Of a stretch of 7,168 nucleotides of DNA, positions 1-5,944 are shown in pieces (the stretch's first letter is position 1; each line of letters opens with the position of its first letter). The notes beneath the pieces are model-generated. The model was not told where the DNA came from, made no database searches, and saw only the letters and a list, made by a program, of their open reading frames with translations. Source of the stretch: Deltaproteobacteria bacterium CG_4_8_14_3_um_filter_43_13 (GTDB lineage Bacteria > Desulfobacterota > UBA8473); assembly GCA_002782605.1 (NCBI GenBank), contig PFIF01000036.1, positions 1-7,168 on the forward strand, in the 5' to 3' direction. Position numbers and translations under genes: made by a program.

Positions 1-944
1 TTATTGGCATGTTCAATATAACCCAAAACAATCTGTTTGGAAGAGGGCAGAATTTATTTTTTGTTGCTAGCCTGGGTGGACAAAGCTCGAGCTACAACCT
101 GGGGTTTACCGAACCCTGGCTCTTTGATACGCCTGTATCTGCTGGTTTTGACATTTATGATGTTAAAAGAGATTACCTGGACTATAGCAAACACTCTCAG
201 GGTGGTGATATCAGGTTTGGTTTCCCAATAACGGAGGATTATACCAGGGCGTATGCGACTTACAAATATGAAAACGTGAATATAACTAATGTCCTGGATA
301 CTGCTGCTGCAGTAATAAAAGAGCAGGAGGGGAAAACTGTTACGAGCAGTATAGTACTTTCTCTTGTGAGGGATTCAAAGGATGACCGAATATTCCCAAC
401 AAAGGGATCAGAAAACAGCATAGCAATTGAGTATGCAGGCGGTGTTTTGGGAGGTACCAATTATTTCACAAAGTATTATGCTAATACAACGTGGTTTTTC
501 CCCTTATCCTGGGATACTGTCTTTATGTCTCGTGCAAGGATTGGATTTGCACATGGCAATCAAGGCAGAGAGTTACCTCTTTTTGAACGGTTCTTTTTGG
601 GGGGGATAAACAGCCTCAGGGGTTTTAAGGCATATTCCGTAGGTCCTAAGGACCCTGCCACTGGTGATGTTATTGGCGGGAATAAACAATTGCTGTTCAA
701 TATAGAGTATATTTTTCCCCTGTTTAAAAAAGCAGGGATTAAAGGTTTAGTCTTCTTTGATGCGGGAAATACCTTCGATGACAACGAAAATTATAGTCTG
801 AGTGGACTGAGGACTAGCGTTGGTACTGGTATAAGATGGTATTCACCAATAGGCCCCCTTAGACTTGAATGGGGGTATAATATAGATCCTAGGCCAGGCG
901 AAAAAAGCAGCAACTGGGAGTTTGCTATAGGGGTGATGTTTTAG
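1..944 (+). CDS. bamA: BamA outer-membrane assembly factor, C-terminal beta-barrel (5' truncated by window edge)
   Basis: This is the 3' part of the gene for BamA (Omp85 family), the core of the machine that folds and inserts beta-barrel proteins into the outer membrane. The frame is open to the left window edge (first full codon at base 3), so the ATG at base 9 is internal and the periplasmic POTRA domains lie outside the window. About 313 codons are visible. They show alternating aromatic and hydrophobic strands, a FTEPWLFD segment near the start, and the family hallmark GGINSLRGF (bases 600-626), whose RGF corresponds to the conserved VRGF motif of barrel loop 6. A late FFDAGNTF strand is followed by a C-terminal phenylalanine (EFAIGVMF), the typical terminal beta-signal of outer-membrane barrels. 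The neighbours skp and lpxD are classic partners of bamA. The related Omp85 protein TamA is less likely because of this context. Confidence 0.95.
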   Translation, partial: IGMFNITQNNLFGRGQNLFFVASLGGQSSSYNLGFTEPWLFDTPVSAGFDIYDVKRDYLDYSKHSQGGDIRFGFPITEDYTRAYATYKYENVNITNVLDTAAAVIKEQEGKTVTSSIVLSLVRDSKDDRIFPTKGSENSIAIEYAGGVLGGTNYFTKYYANTTWFFPLSWDTVFMSRARIGFAHGNQGRELPLFERFFLGGINSLRGFKAYSVGPKDPATGDVIGGNKQLLFNIEYIFPLFKKAGIKGLVFFDAGNTFDDNENYSLSGLRTSVGTGIRWYSPIGPLRLEWGYNIDPRPGEKSSNWEFAIGVMF

Positions 945-964
945 TGGTTATGCCTTGTCAAAAC

Positions 965-1079
965 CGTAAGTCGTAAGTCGTGAATCGGTTTTATCCTATT
1001 TGCGACTCACGACTTACGACTCACGACTTACGACTTACGACTCACGACTCACGACTCACGATTTACGATTTACGAATCT
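965..1079. repeat. Heptamer tandem array (CGAYTYA)n with an inverted mini-array
   Basis: Bases 1003-1072 are ten uninterrupted 7-bp units of consensus CGAYTYA: CGACTCA five times, CGACTTA three times and CGATTTA twice. A degenerate eleventh unit, CGAATCT, ends at 1079. Upstream, 965-987 carries three units in opposite orientation. That 23-base arm is the reverse complement of 1017-1039 with a single mismatch. Bases 972-987 can also fold onto 1003-1018 over a 15-base loop. A second, smaller pairing (AAAACCG at 960-966 with CGGTTTT at 986-992) competes with it. The array fills most of the 149-bp bamA-skp gap and ends one base before the skp Shine-Dalgarno. The period of 7 with no coding constraint and the lack of unique spacers rule out a CRISPR. 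Its function is unknown; RNA hairpin formation between bamA and skp is plausible. Confidence 0.95.
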
Positions 1080-1080
1080 A

Positions 1081-1087
1081 GAGGAGG
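1081..1087 (+). promoter_or_regulatory. Shine-Dalgarno of skp
   Basis: GAGGAGG lies six bases before the ATG at 1094 and fixes the start of skp. It directly abuts the end of the heptamer array, so changes in array length or folding would fall next to the initiation site. Confidence 0.85.
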
Positions 1088-1093
1088 TTCAGA

Positions 1094-1624
1094 ATGAAAA
1101 AACTAGGTTTGATTTTTATTTTATCTCTAGTGTTATCTTTCCCTAATTTTGTTTTAGGAGCTGATACTCTTAAGATAGGATATGTTGACTTGCAGAAGGC
1201 ATTAAATACGTCTGATACAGGGAAGGAAGCACAAAAAAACCTTTCTGAAAAGGCAATGAAGATTCAAAAATCTCTTGAGGCAAAACAAACTGAGCTAAAA
1301 AAGCTGAAGGACAGCATAGAAAAACAGGGTTTAATATTGAGCGAGAAGGCAAGAACGGAAAAAGAAAAAGAATACCAGAAAGAATTGAGGAATATTGAGA
1401 GATTATATAAAGACTCTCAGGATGAATTTAAACGTGAGGAGATCGAGATTAGTCAAAAGATAATTGATGAGTTGAGAAAGATAATTAACAAAATTGGGGG
1501 AGAAGGCAAATATACCATAATACTTGAAAAGACCAGGAGTGGAATACTCTATGCCTCTGATGCTGTGGATCTGACCGATAAAGTTATAAAAGCCCACAAT
1601 GAGCAGAGAAAACAAACCAAGTAA
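1094..1624 (+). CDS. skp: Skp/OmpH-family periplasmic chaperone
   Basis: This 176-residue protein of the OmpH/Skp family keeps unfolded outer-membrane proteins soluble in the periplasm on their way to BamA. Residues 1-23 form a Sec signal peptide: basic MKK, a hydrophobic stretch, and probable cleavage after LGA (LGA|DT). The mature protein begins with a beta-strand of the KIGYVDLQKAL type, typical of the family. A long, highly charged helical region rich in Lys, Glu and Gln (about residues 40-130) forms the tentacle-like coiled coils. The protein ends with a strand region containing YTIILEKTRSGILYAS, which matches the family's C-terminal part of the trimer-forming body. The length is normal. 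The start is supported by GAGGAGG six bases upstream. Its position between bamA and lpxD matches the common order in Gram-negative bacteria. Confidence 0.93.
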   Translation: MKKLGLIFILSLVLSFPNFVLGADTLKIGYVDLQKALNTSDTGKEAQKNLSEKAMKIQKSLEAKQTELKKLKDSIEKQGLILSEKARTEKEKEYQKELRNIERLYKDSQDEFKREEIEISQKIIDELRKIINKIGGEGKYTIILEKTRSGILYASDAVDLTDKVIKAHNEQRKQTK

Positions 1625-1639
1625 TGGGTTCGTACTAAT

Positions 1640-1680
1640 AAAAGGCTATTAGCCTGTAGCCTACAGCCTAATAGCCTTTT
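1640..1680. repeat. Near-perfect 41-base palindrome built from AGCCTRN-like units
   Basis: Arms 1640-1659 and 1661-1680 are reverse complements with one mismatch out of 20 and a single central base (1660). The outer part reads AAAAGGCTATTAG and, at the other end, CTAATAGCCTTTT. Internally the sequence steps in near-heptamers (AGCCTGT, AGCCTAC, AGCCTAA). The 3' arm ends in TTTT, so in RNA it resembles a Rho-independent terminator and could act as one in either direction. The genes on both sides are co-directional and functionally linked, so a partial attenuator or a repeat insertion is as likely as a true terminator. A 5-base direct repeat TAATA (1636-1640 and 1680-1684) frames the inner stem 1641-1679, but it is AT-rich and weak evidence. 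Confidence 0.85.
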
Positions 1681-1720
1681 AATATAACCTGTGAACGGTT
1701 ACCTCATATAGGGGGGAAAA

Positions 1721-2767
1721 ATGATAAAGAAGAGTCTGCAAGAGTTGGCAGATTTTACCAATGGTAAGGTGATAGGTGATGGTAATATTATCATTGCCGG
1801 AATAAACAGTATCGATGAAGCAAAAAAGGGAGAGATAACCTTTATTGCCAATCCCAGGTATTTGTCGATGGCAAGAAGCACTAAAGCTTCTGCAATAATA
1901 GTTTCCTCCGATTTTAAAGATTCTGAAAAACCCCTTCTGTGTACTGATAACCCCTACCTGGCTTACTCAAAGATTGCTGGCTTATTTCACAAAAAGCCTT
2001 ACCATGCAAGAGGTATTGATCCAAACGCCGTTATTGGGAACAATACGGAGATTGGAATAGATGTATCTATTTATCCTTTTGTATATGTGGGTAACAATGT
2101 GAAGATTGGGGACAGGGTATCCCTGTATCCTGGGGTATATATTGGTGACGATATACACATTGGTGAAGATACTGTAGTGTATGCAAATACCTCTATACGT
2201 GAAGGATGCAAAATTGGCAAAAGAGTTATAATCCATTGCGGGACTGTTATCGGCAGTGATGGTTTTGGCTTTGCCAAAGATGGGAAGGTGTACCATAAGA
2301 TTCCCCAGGTTGGTATAGTCCAGATTGATGATGATGTGGAAATCGGTGCCAACAATACCATTGATCGTGCAGCCCTGGGGAAAACCTGGATCAAAAGGGG
2401 TGTTAAAACCGATAATCTGGTACAAATTGGTCATAATGTAATTATTGGAGAGGATACAATTATAGTTGCCCAGGTTGCTATAGCAGGAAGTGCAGAAATA
2501 GGCAATAATGTTGTTTTAGCTGGTCAGGTTGGTGTAGGGGGTCATCTGAAAGTAGGGGATAATGTTACGGTTGGAGGGCGGTCTGGCATTACTAAAGATA
2601 TAGCACCAAACCAGATTGTTTCAGGCATTCCGGCAATCCCTCATAAAGAGTGGTTAAAGTCCCAGGTATGTATTACCAAGTTGCCGAAAATGAGGAAGTC
2701 TTTAAAAGAGTTAGAATCAAAGGTAGAAAAGATAGAGAAAAAAATCAAATCTGAATTGGAGGGATAA
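1721..2767 (+). CDS. lpxD: UDP-3-O-(3-hydroxyacyl)glucosamine N-acyltransferase LpxD
   Basis: LpxD catalyses the third step of lipid A synthesis in the cytoplasm. It moves a (R)-3-hydroxyacyl chain from ACP to the 2-amine of the UDP-acyl-glucosamine made by LpxA and LpxC. The 348 residues show the usual plan. An N-terminal uridine-binding domain (about 1-95) contains the FIANPRYLSMA segment. A left-handed parallel beta-helix of hexapeptide repeats (about 98-295) carries GSDGFGFA (178-185), IDRA (214-217) and QIGHNV with His238, which matches the catalytic His239 of E. coli LpxD. A charged C-terminal helix (about 320-348) follows. A purine-rich AGGGGGG (1710-1716) precedes the ATG as a modest ribosome binding site. 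The stop is one base before fabZ, so the two genes are surely cotranscribed. If the downstream genes make a 3-amino sugar, the LpxD substrate would carry an amide at position 3. Confidence 0.97.
   Translation: MIKKSLQELADFTNGKVIGDGNIIIAGINSIDEAKKGEITFIANPRYLSMARSTKASAIIVSSDFKDSEKPLLCTDNPYLAYSKIAGLFHKKPYHARGIDPNAVIGNNTEIGIDVSIYPFVYVGNNVKIGDRVSLYPGVYIGDDIHIGEDTVVYANTSIREGCKIGKRVIIHCGTVIGSDGFGFAKDGKVYHKIPQVGIVQIDDDVEIGANNTIDRAALGKTWIKRGVKTDNLVQIGHNVIIGEDTIIVAQVAIAGSAEIGNNVVLAGQVGVGGHLKVGDNVTVGGRSGITKDIAPNQIVSGIPAIPHKEWLKSQVCITKLPKMRKSLKELESKVEKIEKKIKSELEG
2758..2762 (+). promoter_or_regulatory. fabZ Shine-Dalgarno inside the lpxD 3' end
   Basis: GGAGG sits in the last codons of lpxD, six bases before the fabZ ATG at 2769. 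It supports that start and suggests translational coupling across the one-base gap. Confidence 0.8.
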
Positions 2768-2768
2768 A

Positions 2769-3206
2769 ATGTTAGACATTATAGGCATTATGAAGGTTTT
2801 GCCCCATAGATACCCCTTTCTTTTAATTGATAGGATATTGGAAATGGAAAAGGGAAAAAGGATTGTAGGTATGAAAAATCTTACTTTTAATGAACCCTTT
2901 TTCCAGGGACATTTTCCTGATTACCCTATTATGCCTGGAGTTTTGTTAATTGAGGCAATGGCTCAGGCCGGGGGAGTCCTGGCTTTTTTAAGTTATGAAC
3001 CTGAAAGGGTTAAGGACAAGAAATTTTACTTTTCCAGCATAGATAAAGTTAAATTTAGGAAACCTGTACTGCCAGGTGATCAAGTAAGGTTTGAAGTAGA
3101 GGTAATTAAACATAGAAGTTTCCTCTGGAGATTTAGTGGCAAGGCGTTCGTTGGGGAATCTTTGGTTGCTGAAGGTGAATTACAGGGTATAATATCTAAT
3201 AAGTAA
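2769..3206 (+). CDS. fabZ: (3R)-hydroxyacyl-ACP dehydratase FabZ
   Basis: FabZ dehydrates (3R)-hydroxyacyl-ACP to trans-2-enoyl-ACP in type II fatty acid synthesis. It competes with LpxA and LpxD for the same hydroxyacyl-ACP, which explains its common place in lpx operons. The 145 residues form a single hot-dog fold of normal length. PHRYPFLLIDR (12-22) is the family's opening signature. The active-site helix segment begins at GHFPDYPIMPGV, with catalytic His48 and Glu62 in LLIEAMAQ. The later FRKPVLPGDQ segment is also typical. The overall pattern is FabZ rather than FabA, which is longer. The TAA stop (3204-3206) lies inside the left copy of the 8-bp duplication flanking the downstream insertion, so the coding sequence was left intact by that event. 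Confidence 0.96.
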   Translation: MLDIIGIMKVLPHRYPFLLIDRILEMEKGKRIVGMKNLTFNEPFFQGHFPDYPIMPGVLLIEAMAQAGGVLAFLSYEPERVKDKKFYFSSIDKVKFRKPVLPGDQVRFEVEVIKHRSFLWRFSGKAFVGESLVAEGELQGIISNK

Positions 3207-3238
3207 GGTTCATCTCCCAAAGAGTTGGTCGATGAAAA

Positions 3239-3312
3239 GGATTCAAGGGGTCAAGGAGTCGAGGATTCGGGTGGGATAAATAAAGCACTTGAATCCTGGA
3301 ATCCTTGAATCC
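3239..3312. repeat. Head-to-head octamer arrays inside the fabZ-lpxA insertion
   Basis: Bases 3239-3270 are four consecutive 8-bp units: GGATTCAA, GGGGTCAA, GGAGTCGA and GGATTCGG. Bases 3289-3312 are three units in the opposite orientation: TTGAATCC, TGGAATCC and TTGAATCC. An 18-base AT-rich centre (3271-3288) separates them. Together with the outer terminal repeats they make the whole insertion a nested near-palindrome able to form a long imperfect hairpin in RNA or single-stranded DNA. Confidence 0.85.
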
Positions 3313-3321
3313 TATACCACT

Positions 3322-3343
3322 TTCTCCCAACTAATTGGGAGAA
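3322..3343. repeat. Perfect 9-bp stem, 4-base loop hairpin at right end of the insertion
   Basis: TTCTCCCAA (3322-3330), loop CTAA and TTGGGAGAA (3335-3343) form a perfect local stem-loop. It overlaps the right terminal inverted repeat of the putative element. The left end has no such perfect local mate. No T-run follows, so it is not a standard intrinsic terminator. Confidence 0.7.
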
Positions 3344-3367
3344 GAACCATAAGTAATTAATATATTT

Positions 3368-3376
3368 GGAGGAGAG
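3368..3376 (+). promoter_or_regulatory. Shine-Dalgarno of lpxA
   Basis: GGAGGAGAG lies eight bases before the ATG at 3385 and supports that start. It is outside the inserted element, 20 bases from its right end, so it belongs to the original operon. Confidence 0.85.
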
Positions 3377-3384
3377 TTATTGCG

Positions 3385-4155
3385 ATGATACATCCAACAG
3401 CGATTGTTCATCCAAAGGCAGAGTTAGATGAAGGGGTGGAAATAGGGCCATATTCTATAATAGCCGAGAATGTCAAGATTGGTAAGGATACAAATGTAAG
3501 CTCTCATGTAACAATAGAAAAATTTACACAGATAGGGGAGCGGTGTCATATATATCAATTTGTATCCATTGGAACCCCTCCGCAGGATTTGAAGTTTAAA
3601 GGGGAAAAATCTGATTTAATCATTGGCGACGATAATACTATCAGAGAGTTTGTAACCATAAACAGGGCATCCTCCCATGGTGGAGGGGTAACAACGTTAG
3701 GGAACAATAACTTTCTTATGGCATATTGCCACATAGCCCATGACTGTAAAATAGGAAGCAATATCATAATGGCCAATGCCGCTACCCTTGCTGGGCACAT
3801 TGAAATAGAAGACTTTGCGATTATTGGTGGATTAGTTGCCATCCATCAGTTTGTCAGGGTCGGGGCTTATTCCATTATTGGGGGGGCCTCAGCGGTTTCT
3901 AAGAATGTTCCCCCCTACGTTATGGCTGTGGGCAATAGAGCTAGATTATTTGGCCTGAATATTACAGGGCTTAAAAGAAACAATTTTCCCGAAGCCACAA
4001 TAAACAACCTTAAGAAGGCCTATAAGATTATATTTAGATCAGGCATGACCCTGAATAATGCATTAGAGAAAGTGAAGCTTGAACTTCCTGATTCAGAAGA
4101 GGTTAACAGTCTTGTAGGGTTTATCCAAAAATCTGAAAGGGGTATCTGTAGATAA
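3385..4155 (+). CDS. lpxA: UDP-N-acetylglucosamine O- (or N-) acyltransferase LpxA
   Basis: LpxA catalyses the first lipid A step, transferring a (R)-3-hydroxyacyl chain from ACP to position 3 of the UDP-GlcNAc sugar. The 256 residues match the family length. The left-handed beta-helix of hexapeptide repeats spans about 1-180 and a helical C-terminal domain about 190-256. Landmarks are QDLKFKGE (67-74), the active-site AYCHIAHDC with His116 and His119 (E. coli His122 and catalytic His125), His138 in LAGH, His154 in AIHQF, GNRARLFGLN (183-192) and GLKR (195-198). Gly167 aligns with E. coli Gly173, the acyl-chain ruler, so a fairly long chain is not excluded. Because gnnA/gnnB-like genes follow, the true acceptor may be a 3-amino sugar, giving an amide. 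The stop overlaps the lpxI ATG (TAATG). Confidence 0.96.
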   Translation: MIHPTAIVHPKAELDEGVEIGPYSIIAENVKIGKDTNVSSHVTIEKFTQIGERCHIYQFVSIGTPPQDLKFKGEKSDLIIGDDNTIREFVTINRASSHGGGVTTLGNNNFLMAYCHIAHDCKIGSNIIMANAATLAGHIEIEDFAIIGGLVAIHQFVRVGAYSIIGGASAVSKNVPPYVMAVGNRARLFGLNITGLKRNNFPEATINNLKKAYKIIFRSGMTLNNALEKVKLELPDSEEVNSLVGFIQKSERGICR

Positions 4156-4955
4156 TGGAAAAGATCGGCTTAATTGCTGGAAACGGTAAACTACCCATTG
4201 TATTTGCCCAGGTTTTAGCGCAAAAGAATTTAAAAGTGATAGCTGTTGCTCATAGAGGAGAAACTCTTGATAGTCTTGAAAAATACGTTGATACAATCTT
4301 CTGGATTGATCTGGGACAACTTCAAAGGTTAATCGAAATATTTAAGAAGGAACAGATCAGTAATGTAATAATGGTTGGGGGGGTGACTAAAGCATCGATG
4401 TTTTCCGGGATAAAACCTGATGCCAAGGCAATATCCCTTCTGTCAAAATTGGCGCATAAGAAAGATGATTTATTATTGCGTTCTTTTGCAAAGGTATTAG
4501 AAAAAGAAGGGATAAATGTTCAGAGCTCTACCCGTTACCTCCCTTCGATATTAGCCCAAAAAGGGGTGATTACAAAAGGGGTGCCAACCAAGGATCAATA
4601 CAAGGATATAAGATTTGGATGGGATATTGCAAAGGGTATTGGTAAGCTGGATATTGGGCAAACCGTTGTCGTGAAAGATCAAGTAATCTTAGCGGTTGAA
4701 GCTATAGAGGGTACTGATGAGACTATCAAGCGTGGAGGGAGATTAGGAAATGGACAGGTAGTGGTTGTAAAAGTAAGCAAGCCTCATCAGGATATGCGTT
4801 TTGACATCCCTGTAGTTGGAATGGAAACAATCCATTCTCTAAAGGAGGTAAGAGGCTCAGTACTGGCTATAGAAGCCGGCAACACAATTATCATGGAGAA
4901 GGAGGAAATGGTTAGGTTTGCTGATGAGGAAGGCATTTCAATTGTAGCAATCTAA
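4155..4955 (+). CDS. lpxI: UDP-2,3-diacylglucosamine pyrophosphatase LpxI (DUF1009)
   Basis: LpxI hydrolyses the UDP-diacylglucosamine made by LpxD to the diacyl sugar 1-phosphate (lipid X) and UMP. It replaces the unrelated LpxH in alphaproteobacteria, deltaproteobacteria and other lineages. The 266 residues fit the family. The N-terminal domain starts with the typical MEKIGLIAGNGKLP and contains VIMVGGVTK (71-79). The C-terminal domain carries AVEAIEGTDETIKRGG (180-195), a family hallmark, and HQDMRFDIPVVG (211-222). Asp213 and Asp217 lie in the region where the essential acidic residue of Caulobacter LpxI is found, though I cannot align it exactly. The ATG overlaps the lpxA stop by one base, which implies coupled translation; only a distant AAAGGGG at 4136-4142 could serve as a separate ribosome site. 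The position after lpxA makes the assignment firm. Confidence 0.95.
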   Translation: MEKIGLIAGNGKLPIVFAQVLAQKNLKVIAVAHRGETLDSLEKYVDTIFWIDLGQLQRLIEIFKKEQISNVIMVGGVTKASMFSGIKPDAKAISLLSKLAHKKDDLLLRSFAKVLEKEGINVQSSTRYLPSILAQKGVITKGVPTKDQYKDIRFGWDIAKGIGKLDIGQTVVVKDQVILAVEAIEGTDETIKRGGRLGNGQVVVVKVSKPHQDMRFDIPVVGMETIHSLKEVRGSVLAIEAGNTIIMEKEEMVRFADEEGISIVAI

Positions 4956-4975
4956 CCTCAAATACCAGGGAAAAA

Positions 4976-5944
4976 ATGGAAAAGATAAGAGTTGGCGTAG
5001 TAGGGGTAGGGTATCTAGGCCAATATCATGCGGAAAAGTATTCAAAACTATCAGGGGTTAATTTAGTTGGGGTAGTTGACATTAATCATGCACGGGCATT
5101 AGAGATTGCCGATCGTTTTAATACAAGGGCTTTTTTTGACTACTCTGATCTTTTCGATGAAGTACAGGCAGTGAGCATTGCTGTTCCAACCAAATTACAT
5201 TACAGAGTTACGAAGGATTTCTTTGATAATGGTATAGATATTTTGCTTGAAAAACCTATTGCCACAACTGTTGCAGAAGCAGACACTTTAATAGAGATGG
5301 CTGAGAAGAAAAACCTAATATTTCAGGTTGGACATTTAGAAAGATATAACTCGGCTATTGTTGCCATAGAAGATGTTTTGAATAATCCTATGTTCATCGA
5401 ATCTCATAGATTGAGCTTCTTTACTGAAAGAGCCATCGATGTAGATGTGGTTTTGGATCTGATGATCCATGATATCGATATCATATTGAGTATTGTTAAT
5501 TCTGATATAGATAGTATTGATGCTGTGGGTGTCCCTGTGATTTCTCCTAAAATAGATATAGCCAATGCTAGAATAACTTTTGTCAATGGTTGTGTAGCCA
5601 ATATTACTGCCAGTCGGGTTTCAGAGAAGACTATGAGAAAGATTCGCATATTTCAACCAGATGCCTATATCTCCATAGATTTTGTCTCAAAAAAGGTTGA
5701 TATCTATAATAAGATTGAAAATGGAGAAGAAAATGGCGGTTTACCTAAAATTGTGGCTAGCAATGTGGAGATAAACGTAAGGGACTCTCTAGAAGAAGAG
5801 ATTAAGTCTTTTATCGATTCGGTTAATACCAGGAAGCCACCCTTAGTGTCCGGGACCGATGCTAAAAGGGCACTTTCTGTAGCCTTACGGATTCTGGAAC
5901 AAATTGACCGGTTAAGGAGAATTTATGCTGATTCCTATGGTTAA
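4976..5944 (+). CDS. gnnA: Gfo/Idh/MocA-family oxidoreductase, probable UDP-GlcNAc 3-dehydrogenase (GnnA-like)
   Basis: This 322-residue NAD(P)-dependent sugar dehydrogenase of the Gfo/Idh/MocA family has an N-terminal Rossmann domain with the dinucleotide motif GVGYLG (10-15) and Asp35 after the second strand. The catalytic LLEKP loop carries Lys93, QVGHLERYN lies at 117-125, and Asp161 with His165 (DLMIHDID) supplies the family's active-site Asp-x3-His pair. The C-terminal half is the substrate-binding beta-sheet domain. The likely reaction is oxidation of the 3-hydroxyl of UDP-GlcNAc, as shown for GnnA of Acidithiobacillus ferrooxidans. Support comes from its place after lpxA-lpxI and from an aminotransferase that overlaps its last 20 bases. 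Related enzymes of the WbpB type act on UDP-GlcNAcA, so the exact substrate is inferred. AGGG at 4967-4970 serves as a weak ribosome site. Many deltaproteobacterial lpx operons carry a similar gene without the aminotransferase. Confidence 0.8.
   Translation: MEKIRVGVVGVGYLGQYHAEKYSKLSGVNLVGVVDINHARALEIADRFNTRAFFDYSDLFDEVQAVSIAVPTKLHYRVTKDFFDNGIDILLEKPIATTVAEADTLIEMAEKKNLIFQVGHLERYNSAIVAIEDVLNNPMFIESHRLSFFTERAIDVDVVLDLMIHDIDIILSIVNSDIDSIDAVGVPVISPKIDIANARITFVNGCVANITASRVSEKTMRKIRIFQPDAYISIDFVSKKVDIYNKIENGEENGGLPKIVASNVEINVRDSLEEEIKSFIDSVNTRKPPLVSGTDAKRALSVALRILEQIDRLRRIYADSYG
5915..5919 (+). promoter_or_regulatory. gnnB-like gene Shine-Dalgarno inside gnnA-like gene
   Basis: AGGAG lies five bases before the ATG at 5925, within the coding end of the oxidoreductase gene. 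It favours this start over the in-frame ATG at 5937, which is four codons further on. Confidence 0.75.

Larger units (their letters stand above)
3199..3356. mobile_element. Putative miniature inverted-repeat transposable element (142 bp) with 8-bp target-site duplication
   Basis: An exact direct repeat ATAAGTAA occurs at 3199-3206 and 3349-3356. Between the copies, with no extra bases, lies a 142-bp segment (3207-3348). Its ends are terminal inverted repeats: 3207-3228 and 3327-3348 match 19 of 22 bases and both begin GGTTC when read inward. There is no transposase and no credible gene inside. The interior carries octamer arrays in opposite orientations. Removing the segment plus one duplicate leaves 28 bases between the fabZ stop and the lpxA ATG, including the lpxA Shine-Dalgarno. 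That is a normal operon spacing and a good reconstruction of the pre-insertion state. The parent transposase family is not determinable here; 8-bp duplications occur in several IS families, for example ISL3, IS6, IS66 and IS256. Confidence 0.75.

Noticed and set aside
599..605. G7 homopolymers in bamA (599-605), lpxA (3880-3886) and lpxI (4377-4383) as phase-variation switches
   Set aside because: Each encodes a conserved Gly-Gly within an intact frame, the tracts are short, and these genes are normally essential, so Gly codon use explains them.
960..992. AAAACCG/CGGTTTT stem as a bamA terminator
   Set aside because: The stem has only 7 bp with a 19-base loop, and the T-stretch belongs mostly to the stem itself. 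It competes with the stronger heptamer pairing, so I do not call it a terminator.
1003..1079. The heptamer array considered as a CRISPR
   Set aside because: The units are 7 bp and contiguous with no unique spacers, and no cas gene is in view.
1982..2434. A 150-codon open frame on the minus strand inside lpxD
   Set aside because: It lies wholly within a conserved lpxD coding region. Its length follows from the periodic hexapeptide repeats, and the peptide shows no recognisable domain or ribosome site.
3233..3280. Short frame starting ATG at 3233 in the fabZ-lpxA gap (about 15 codons)
   Set aside because: It has no ribosome binding site and reads straight through the octamer array, so it is very unlikely to be a gene.
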